Of a stretch of DNA of 64,000 nt, positions 19,682 through 25,512 are shown piece by piece. The stretch covers positions 822,693 to 886,692 of the forward strand of contig JODX01000001.1 of NCBI GenBank assembly GCA_000719105.1. Direction: 5' to 3'. Each line of letters begins with the position of its first letter. Within the stretch, counting starts at the first letter, position 1. This DNA comes from Streptomyces sclerotialus (GTDB lineage Bacteria > Actinomycetota > Actinomycetes > Streptomycetales > Streptomycetaceae). The notes below the pieces were generated by a model. The model had not been told where the DNA came from and searched no databases. It worked only from the letters and a program-made list of their open reading frames with translations. The position numbers and the translations under genes were made by a program.

Positions 19682-19704
19682 AAGTTTCATCTGGAATGCA
19701 AATT
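19682..19704. promoter_or_regulatory. Putative NsrR operator upstream of hmp
   Basis: An imperfect 11-1-11 dyad (left half AAGTTTCATCT, right half GAATGCAAATT) lies 50-72 bp upstream of the hmp start in an AT-rich stretch. The half-site pattern AAnnnnCAT is like NsrR/Rrf2 sites, and the position suits a repressor. The match is moderate (7 of 11 half-site positions symmetric). Confidence 0.5.
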
Positions 19705-19951
19705 AAATGGGCGTAAATCGGATGCGCAAGGGGGCGGGGAGGATCGGCCATTACACAGCCGGTTTCGACCGGGCAAGATGGGCACCGGATCCGTACACCT
19801 CGCATACGCAGGACGTTCGGGCCGCGGTCGCTCAGCCGATCAAGGTGCGCAACGCGCACGAAATGGTGTTGTGGTGGGATGCTCAGGTGCCGGACCTCTC
19901 CCGTGATCCGGGACAGGCGGTCTGACCAGCAAGGATGGGTGGAAGCTAGAC

Positions 19952-21313
19952 ATGGACAAGCAGCAGGAGTTCGTGCTCCGCACGCTCGAGGAGCGCGACA
20001 TCCGGTTCGTACGCCTGTGGTTCACGGACGTGCTGGGCTTCCTCAAGTCCGTGGCCGTGGCCCCGGCCGAGCTGGAACAGGCCTTCGACGAGGGCATCGG
20101 CTTCGACGGCAGCGCCATCGAGGGTTTCGCCCGCGTTTACGAGTCCGACATGATCGCCAAGCCGGATCCGTCGACGTTCCAGGTCCTGCCGTGGCGCGCG
20201 GAGGCACCGGGCACGGCCCGTATGTTCTGCGACATCCTCATGCCCGACGGCTCCCCCTCCTTCGCGGACCCGCGATATGTCCTGAAGCGAGCGCTCGCCA
20301 AGGCGTCCGACCTGGGCTTCACCTTCTACACCCACCCCGAGATCGAGTTCTTCCTGCTGAAGGACAAGCCGGTCGACGGCTCGGTGCCCACTCCCGCGGA
20401 CAACTCCGGCTACTTCGACCACACCCCGCAGAACATCGGCATGGACTTCCGCCGCACGGCGATCACCATGCTGGAGTCGATGGGCATCTCGGTCGAGTTC
20501 TCCCACCACGAGGGCGCCCCCGGCCAGCAGGAGATCGACCTGCGCTACGCCGACGCGCTCTCCACCGCCGACAACGTCATGACGTTCCGCCTGATCATGA
20601 AGCAGGTGGCGCTGGAGCAGGGCGTCCAGGCGACGTTCATGCCGAAGCCGTTCTCGGAGTACCCGGGCAGCGGCATGCACACCCACCTCTCGCTCTTCGA
20701 AGGTGACCGGAACGCGTTCTACGAGTCGGGCTCGGAGTACCAGCTCTCCAAGGTCGGCCGCTCCTTCATCGCGGGCCTGCTGAAGCACGCCGCGGAGATC
20801 TCCGCGGTGACCAACCAGTGGGTCAACTCCTACAAGCGCATCTGGGGCGGCACCGAGCGCACGGCGGGCGCGGGCGGCGAGGCCCCCTCGTACATCTGCT
20901 GGGGCCACAACAACCGCTCCGCCCTGGTCCGCGTCCCCATGTACAAGCCGGGCAAGACGGGCTCGGCCCGGGTCGAGGTCCGCTCCATCGACTCCGGCGC
21001 CAACCCGTACCTGGCCTACGCCGTCCTCCTGGCCGCCGGCCTGAAGGGCATCGAGGAGGGCTACGAGCTCCCGCCGGGCGCCGAGGACGACGTCTGGGCC
21101 CTCTCGGACGCCGAACGCCGCGCGATGGGCATCGAACCCCTCCCGCAGAACCTGGGCGAGGCCCTGACCCTGATGGAGCGCAGCGACCTCGTCGCCGAGA
21201 CCCTCGGCGAGCACGTCTTCGACTTCTTCCTGCGCAACAAGCGGCAGGAGTGGGAGGAGTACCGGTCGGAGGTCACCGCGTTCGAGCTGCGGAAGAACTT
21301 GCCGGTGCTGTAG
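19952..21313 (+). CDS. glnA2: Class I glutamine synthetase family ligase (GlnA2 type)
   Basis: A 453-residue glutamine-synthetase-fold enzyme. Typical blocks are FDGSAIEGFARVYESDM, the metal-binding PEIEFFLL, the glutamate/ATP region MPKPFSEYPGSGMHTHLSLF and RVEVRSIDSGANPYLAYA. Streptomyces carry several GlnA-like proteins. Those of this length and sequence type (GlnA2) have been reported to join glutamate to polyamines rather than ammonia; the true GlnA is longer and carries the adenylylation Tyr in a typical NLYDLP motif, which I do not find here. So this is probably not the main ammonium-assimilating enzyme. AAGCTAG precedes the ATG; the 319 bp before it hold no convincing gene. Confidence 0.85.
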   Translation: MDKQQEFVLRTLEERDIRFVRLWFTDVLGFLKSVAVAPAELEQAFDEGIGFDGSAIEGFARVYESDMIAKPDPSTFQVLPWRAEAPGTARMFCDILMPDGSPSFADPRYVLKRALAKASDLGFTFYTHPEIEFFLLKDKPVDGSVPTPADNSGYFDHTPQNIGMDFRRTAITMLESMGISVEFSHHEGAPGQQEIDLRYADALSTADNVMTFRLIMKQVALEQGVQATFMPKPFSEYPGSGMHTHLSLFEGDRNAFYESGSEYQLSKVGRSFIAGLLKHAAEISAVTNQWVNSYKRIWGGTERTAGAGGEAPSYICWGHNNRSALVRVPMYKPGKTGSARVEVRSIDSGANPYLAYAVLLAAGLKGIEEGYELPPGAEDDVWALSDAERRAMGIEPLPQNLGEALTLMERSDLVAETLGEHVFDFFLRNKRQEWEEYRSEVTAFELRKNLPVL

Positions 21314-21337
21314 GCGTACGCCTACCCGGGGGCCACA

Positions 21338-21357
21338 CCCACGGGCGCGCCCGTGGG
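21338..21357. terminator. Palindrome after glnA2
   Basis: CCCACGGGCG directly followed by its reverse complement makes a 20-bp perfect palindrome 24 bp after the glnA2 stop and before the stop of the convergent VOC gene. It probably terminates both. Confidence 0.65.
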
Positions 21358-21415
21358 CGTCCGGCCCCGCCGGGGTCTCTCCCGGGGGGCCGGTGTTCCT
21401 GCCGGAGGCCCGCCG

Positions 21416-21862
21416 CTAGCGCTCGGCGAGCTCGGTCAACAGCTTGTGCAGCGGCTTCTCCGCACGCTGCCGGTACTCCTGGATCGCCCACCCGTTGCCG
21501 TCCGGGTCCGTGAAGTACATGAACGTGGCGCCGTCGGTGGGTGCGTACTCCACCGGCTCCGACACCTCCAGACCCCGGTCGAGCAGTTCGGCACGCGCCG
21601 CCTTGATGTCGGACACGCACAGCTGGAGGCCCCGGTAGGAGCCGGGCTGCGGCTTCGGGCCCTGCAGCGCCGCGTCCCAGAAGGCGTCTTGGGCGAGGAG
21701 GATCGAACAGCCGGAGCCCGGGGGCGTCAGCTGGACGAGGCGCATGCCCGGGAGGACCTCCTGGTCGATGTCGACGTGGAAGCCGACCTTGTCCCGGTAG
21801 AAGTCGCGGGACCGGTCGATGTCAGTGACGGGCAGCGGGATCACTTCGAGTGTGTACTGCAT
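21416..21862 (-). CDS. VOC (glyoxalase/bleomycin-resistance fold) family protein
   Basis: A 148-residue single VOC module: a first beta-alpha-beta unit (VIPLPVTDIDRSRDFYRDKVGF) and a second one ending FTDPDGNGWAIQEY, the usual metal-site glutamate motif. The superfamily covers glyoxalases, dioxygenases and drug-binding proteins, so the function is open. GGAGGAG before the ATG gives a firm start. It is convergent with glnA2, and upstream of it lies the diverged copy of the glnE start region. Confidence 0.85.
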   Translation of the reverse strand: MQYTLEVIPLPVTDIDRSRDFYRDKVGFHVDIDQEVLPGMRLVQLTPPGSGCSILLAQDAFWDAALQGPKPQPGSYRGLQLCVSDIKAARAELLDRGLEVSEPVEYAPTDGATFMYFTDPDGNGWAIQEYRQRAEKPLHKLLTELAER

Positions 21863-21977
21863 GTCTGCTCCTCCGCATCAGGCGAGCCGGCTCCCGCCCA
21901 CCCAAGCCGATGAAGCCCCCGGAGCGCCACCACCAGGACGACGATCTGTCCGGCGTCACCGGCTCTCCTCCCGGGCT

Positions 21978-22085
21978 CTGCGGTTGGGCTCGGGCCGTGC
22001 GACCTTGATCCGATGGGTTCGGCGGATCCGTGAGGAGGCCGAGCGTGACGGCGCCGGGGCGCAGTAGCAGCACCTTCACTCGGCT
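21978..22085 (+). repeat. Left, diverged copy of the glnE promoter and first codons
   Basis: This 108-bp segment matches 25372-25512 along its length, apart from about 32 extra bp in the right copy. Shared landmarks in order are a CTGCGGTT(G/A)GGCTCG block, CGACCTTGATCCG, CGGCGGATCCG, a GAGGAGG ribosome site, and coding for M-T-A-P-G-R-x-S-S-T-F-T-R-L. The two copies bracket the accessory genes 22111-25267. Confidence 0.85.
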
Positions 22086-22101
22086 TAGCCGCAATCCGTA
22101 G
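22045..22101 (+). pseudogene. 5' remnant of glnE
   Basis: From GTG 22045 the frame reads MTAPGRSSSTFTRL, almost the same as the start of the intact glnE at 25472 (MTAPGRRSSTFTRL), then diverges (SRNP) and stops at 22099-22101. It has its own ribosome site (GAGGAGG at 22033-22039). It is best read as the cut-off end of a second glnE copy, left by the event that brought in the island. Confidence 0.75.
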
Positions 22102-22110
22102 CTCCGAGCA

Positions 22111-22572
22111 TCACCGCGGACGCGGACGAACACACTGCGACTCCACGGGCACCCGGCACCGCACCTGCTTCCCGATGGCCGACTGCTGTACATGCCATCC
22201 GGGCGCGAGCAGGTCGACCACCCCGAGTCCCCGCCCGCCCTCCGCGTCCGCACTGTCCAGCGGCGTCTCGCGACGCCTGGTCGAGATGCCGGGATCCGGG
22301 TCGTGCACGTTCACCGCGATGCCGTACAACGTCACGTACACCTCCGCCACGAGCGGTACGTGGTCTCCGCAAGCCCGTACGGAGTTGCCGACCAGTTCGG
22401 AGAGGACGAGCAGCACGGAGTCGACGACATCGGCAGCGAGGCCCTGAGCCAGCAGCCCGGTGCGCGCCAGCTCCCTCACGGCCCGCAGGTTGGAAGACGA
22501 AGCGCAGAAGTGCACGGCGAAGCCCTGCGGGCAGTGGCGCAGGTAGTAGCCGGGAATCGGGGTGGGGGACAT
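22111..22572 (-). CDS. RsbW-like serine kinase / anti-sigma factor ATPase
   Basis: A 153-residue protein with an HATPase_c_2 (Bergerat) fold. The N-box is ELVGNSVRACGDH, the G1 box is VHDPDPGI, and the G2 box is GGRGLGVVDLLA. Such small Streptomyces ATPases resemble RsbW/SpoIIAB; most are uncharacterised and sit beside DUF397 and XRE genes, as here. GAGGAG before ATG 22572 supports the start. It is divergent from the XRE/DUF5753 gene, and a perfect dyad (22682-22700) lies between them. A STAS protein, the usual partner of such kinases, is encoded at 24845. Confidence 0.85.
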   Translation of the reverse strand: MSPTPIPGYYLRHCPQGFAVHFCASSSNLRAVRELARTGLLAQGLAADVVDSVLLVLSELVGNSVRACGDHVPLVAEVYVTLYGIAVNVHDPDPGISTRRRETPLDSADAEGGRGLGVVDLLAPGWHVQQSAIGKQVRCRVPVESQCVRPRPR

Positions 22573-22681
22573 GACGTCTCCTCGACGGTGGGGGGTTGGC
22601 ACGACGCCACTTTCCTCTGGCCGCGCGCTTTTCTCCCTCGGGTAGAAAGATTTCGACCCGGACGGGTGAAGTAGTCGTGAC

Positions 22682-22700
22682 GGTGTGCGACAGGCACACC
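22682..22700. promoter_or_regulatory. Perfect 7-5-7 dyad, likely operator of the XRE regulator
   Basis: GGTGTGC and GCACACC are separated by GACAG, a perfect inverted repeat. It covers the -35 region of the XRE gene (a possible -10, CACACT at 22709-22714, ends 6 bases before the ATG) and lies about 110 bp upstream of the divergent ATPase gene. A regulator bound here could control both. Confidence 0.6.
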
Positions 22701-22720
22701 GGTCCTGCCACACTCCGTTC

Positions 22721-23587
22721 ATGCCCAACTCGCCCCTCGTGCCGACCATTCGACGCCGCCGCCTGGGTGCCAGCCTGCGAGGCTTCCGCAGCGAAGCCGG
22801 TATGACGCTGGACAGCGCCGCAGGAGCCATGGGCTGGAAAGCGCCGAAGCTCTCGAAGATCGAAAGTGCCACCCAGTCGATCAAAGCAAGCGAGGTCGGC
22901 GCCCTCCTGAGCGTGTACGGAATCGAGGATGCCCAGGTGAAGGAGGCGCTGGGCGCTCTTGCGCAGGACGCGGGCAAAAAGGGCTGGTGGCAGACGTACA
23001 GCGCAATCGTGTCACCCGCCTACGCCGACTACATCTCTTTGGAAGCGGATGCCGAAACCATCTGCGCATGGTCGCCACTGATCATTCCTGGACTGCTTCA
23101 GACAGCCGCCTACGCGCGCGAAACCATCGCCGGCATCACAACGACACGCACACCGGAAGAAGTGGCCGCCCTGACCGAAGTGCGCATGGCCCGACAGTCC
23201 GTCCTCTCCCGCCCAGGGACGACCCTTGAACTGTGGGCGATCATCCATGAGGCCGCGCTGTACCAGCGCTTCGTCGTGCGCCCCATGACCATGCGCGAAC
23301 AACTCAGGCGCCTTCTGGACGCTTCGGAGATGCCCAGTGTCACAGTCCAGTTGATGCCGCTGAACTCCACTACTCACCCCGGCGTTGTCGGAGGCTTCAC
23401 CGTGACGGCATTCCCTCGGCCCATGCCTCCGATGGTGCTCTTGGAGAATCTCAGCGGCGCGACGTACGTTGAGGGCGACGACGCGACGCCTTTCACCAAG
23501 GCCTTCGAACGCATCCGCGCGGCGGCCCTTCCGGTGGAGGACTCGCTCGCGAGGATCGCCGAGTTGGAGGAGAGACACCGCAAGTGA
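22721..23587 (+). CDS. XRE-family helix-turn-helix protein with DUF5753 domain
   Basis: A 288-residue protein. Residues about 10-65 form an XRE helix-turn-helix (LGASLRGFRSEAGMTLDSAAGAMGWKAPKLSKIE), and about 95-275 form DUF5753 (ISLEADAETICAWSPLIIPGLLQTAAYARETI...). This is the Scr1/WhiJ-type regulator abundant in Streptomyces and paired with DUF397 proteins. No ribosome site precedes ATG 22721, so a leaderless message is likely. Its GC content is lower than its neighbours', in line with transfer. The stop overlaps the DUF397 start (GTGA). Confidence 0.92.
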   Translation: MPNSPLVPTIRRRRLGASLRGFRSEAGMTLDSAAGAMGWKAPKLSKIESATQSIKASEVGALLSVYGIEDAQVKEALGALAQDAGKKGWWQTYSAIVSPAYADYISLEADAETICAWSPLIIPGLLQTAAYARETIAGITTTRTPEEVAALTEVRMARQSVLSRPGTTLELWAIIHEAALYQRFVVRPMTMREQLRRLLDASEMPSVTVQLMPLNSTTHPGVVGGFTVTAFPRPMPPMVLLENLSGATYVEGDDATPFTKAFERIRAAALPVEDSLARIAELEERHRK

Positions 23588-23805
23588 ATCACCCCCAGGC
23601 CGAGCTGTACGCGTTCGACCCCACCGAGGCGATATGGCGGAAGGCGTCCGCCAGTGGAGCGGAGCACGACTGTGTTGAGGTCGCCGATCTTCCTGGCGGT
23701 GTCCGGGCAGTGCGCGACTCGAAGAATCCGACCCGTAAGCCTCTGTGTTTCAGCGCCTCGGAGTGGGCCGCCTTCCAGAGAAGCATCATCGCCGGCGAAC
23801 TGTGA
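23584..23805 (+). CDS. DUF397 protein, partner of the XRE regulator
   Basis: A 73-residue protein matching DUF397 over its length: IWRKASASGAEHDCVEVADLPGGVRAVRDSKNP... FSASEWAAFQRSIIAGEL. Its GTG start overlaps the upstream stop, so the pair is translationally coupled. XRE/DUF397 pairs have been proposed to behave as regulator or antitoxin-toxin-like modules; which role applies here is unknown. Confidence 0.92.
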   Translation: MNHPQAELYAFDPTEAIWRKASASGAEHDCVEVADLPGGVRAVRDSKNPTRKPLCFSASEWAAFQRSIIAGEL

Positions 23806-23873
23806 TTCGCCCCCGACTCCCCATCACTCAGGACCCGGCTCCACACGCTGCACTGCCTGCATCGGTGCATCGG

Positions 23874-24110
23874 GCATTAACCGCCGAGCCCACCCCGAGG
23901 ATGCTTCCGCCGCAGCTCACACACCGCCGGCTCCACCTCCGCAGACGCCTGATGCGGACACGACGCCAGCCGACGAGAGCGGTCCGCCAACCCGGCGAGC
24001 CCAGGCGCTGCATACTGCGACTTCCACCCACTCACCGTCTGCCGCGACGACACCCCCAGCAATGCGGCGACCCTGACGCCACACCGGCATGAGCGGTGTG
24101 TGCGGGAGCT
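23874..24110 (-). pseudogene. IS481-type transposase N-terminal relic
   Basis: Reading from about 24110 on the minus strand gives RVAALLGVSSRQTVSGWKSQYAAPGLAGLADRSRRLASCPHQ, then a helix ending LRRKHPRGGLGG and a stop. This is the helix-turn-helix start of IS481-family transposases, in which HPRWGPRRI usually follows; here the frame breaks and stops. The DDE catalytic domain is missing. No start codon is convincing. It marks past mobile-element activity inside the island. Confidence 0.7.
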
Positions 24111-24142
24111 GGACGATCGCTTGTACGGGTGATCGACGACGG

Positions 24143-24630
24143 TCAGCGCCCCGTCGCGTTGAACTGTTTGATCAGCCCGGACAGCTCCAGAAGGCTTTCC
24201 ACCCGGAAGGTGGGCAGCTTCTCCGCCTCCTTACTCTTCCACTGGATCGTGGCCCACGGGCCGCGACGGACGAGCGCGGTGTGCATGCCTGCGGCGACGG
24301 CCGGGCACATGTCGTTGTCGACGCGGTCCCCGACGTACAGCGTCTCGTCGACGTCGGCGGGCACCGCCTCGGCGACATGGTGGAAGAACGCCGGGTCCGG
24401 CTTGCTGGCGCCCCAGTCGTCCGAGGTGCTGATCAGGTCCACATCCCCGCTGAACAGACCGCGCAGCAGGCCTCCGGCGCGCACTGTCTGGTTCCCGGCG
24501 ATGCCCAGCCACATGCCGTCGGCGCGCAGCGCGGCGAGCGCATCGCGGACGTCCGGGTACAGGTCGGCCTCCCGAAGTGCTCCGCCTGCCCGGCCTCGGC
24601 GCGTGCCTTCCGCTCGGCGGAGCCGGGTCA
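24143..24630 (-). pseudogene. HAD-family hydrolase, truncated and frameshifted
   Basis: The C-terminal 140 or so codons are intact: ADLYPDVRDALAALRADGMWLGIAGNQTVRAG (motif II Thr), WGASKPDPAFFHH (motif III Lys), LYVGDRVDNDM (motif IV Asp pair) and a conserved ending. Upstream, homologous sequence (AERKARAEAGQAEHFG) continues only in another frame. One missing base near 24570-24575, in a run that should read GGGGAG, explains the shift. That frame then meets a stop near 24631, and the DxDx nucleophile motif is absent. The gene cannot make an active enzyme. Confidence 0.78.
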
Positions 24631-24844
24631 CTGTCGCGACTGCGCTCCGCGCTTCGCCGCTGCCGCGTAGGTCATCGCCGTCGCACTCGCCGCCGAGTAG
24701 GACGAGTAGGAACGGAAGCGACGCGTCCGGCCGCGTCCGGCAGCGGAGACGTGAACGGTACGACCCGTCCGTTGTCAAGCCACCCCGCCGATCGACGCCC
24801 GGCCGCGGTACGCCGCCCTGACAGGTGGCCGAACTGTCGCCAGG
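24631..24844. other. Degraded 214-bp stretch, no intact gene
   Basis: This lies between the HAD relic and the STAS gene. A 15-codon minus-strand piece (MTYAAAAKRGAQSRQ, then stop) precedes the HAD relic but matches no family I recognise. The segment should also hold the STAS promoter. Confidence 0.4.
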
Positions 24845-25267
24845 ATGGGAAGCACGGACGGGCCGATGACGGTCGGTCGTCACGGGGCGCGAGGCGAGGT
24901 GGTTGGAGCGGTACGGGTCGATCAGGGCGCCGGCTCTCGGCTGGCCATCCGTCAGGTGCATGCGGGTGGGCGCGATCTGCTGGTGTGCCCGGCGGGCGAG
25001 TTGGACCACGAGACGGGGCAACAGCTCAGCGAGGTGTTCCTGCGGCTGGTGGACCGTCCGGGGCGCCCGGACGAGCACCGCCGAGTGTTGCTGGACCTGT
25101 CCGGCGTCGTCCGCTGCGACCGCGGTGGCCTGTTCACCCTGCTGGGCATCTGCCAGGCGCTGGACGTGGCGGGCGTCGGAATCGTGATCACCGAGCTGAG
25201 CACCGTGGTACGCCTGACGGTCGGTCACGCGGGTCTGGGCGGCAGGCTTCCCTTGCGTCGGGGGTGA
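24845..25267 (+). CDS. STAS-domain protein (anti-sigma factor antagonist-like) lacking the phospho-serine
   Basis: About 140 residues with a STAS domain from residue 40: LLVCPAGELDHETGQQLSEVFLRLV... VLLDLSGVVRCDRGGLFTLLGICQALDVAGVGIVITEL. STAS antagonists bind and neutralise RsbW-type kinases, and are switched off by phosphorylation of a serine in a D-S-S-G motif. Here the motif is DRGG, so both serines are missing and this control cannot work in the usual way. The start is uncertain: ATG 24845, ATG 24866 and GTG 24902 are possible, with no good ribosome site. It shares the island with an RsbW-like ATPase. Confidence 0.75.
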   Translation: MGSTDGPMTVGRHGARGEVVGAVRVDQGAGSRLAIRQVHAGGRDLLVCPAGELDHETGQQLSEVFLRLVDRPGRPDEHRRVLLDLSGVVRCDRGGLFTLLGICQALDVAGVGIVITELSTVVRLTVGHAGLGGRLPLRRG

Positions 25268-25371
25268 GGGGAGGCCGGGCGTCGGGTTACTCACGGTTTC
25301 CGAACTGTCCCCCGGCAGAAGCCACCGGCATGACACCCCCGCCCCGCCCGACCGGCGCTTCCCCCAGGTAC

Positions 25372-25512
25372 TGCGGTTAGGCTCGTGGCCGTACGACCTT
25401 GATCCGGCCGTACACCTTGAGCCGTACACCTTGATCCGACGGGTCCGGCGGATCCGGTGAGGAGGAGGGGCATGACCGCGCCGGGGCGCAGAAGCAGTAC
25501 CTTCACTCGGCT
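25372..25512 (+). repeat. Right copy of the duplicated glnE 5' region (intact glnE)
   Basis: This is the counterpart of 21978-22085. It contains about 32 bp not in the left copy, made of further GTAC(G/A)CCTTGA repeats between 25391 and 25435. It leads into the full-length glnE. Confidence 0.85.

Noticed and set aside
19707..19925. 72-codon plus-strand ORF upstream of glnA2
   Set aside because: No ribosome site and no recognised domain, and it overlaps the hmp promoter region. It could be a real small gene, but nothing supports it.
21822..22253. Minus-strand ORF between the VOC and ATPase genes
   Set aside because: It covers the duplicated glnE 5' region in a non-homologous frame and has no domain or ribosome site.
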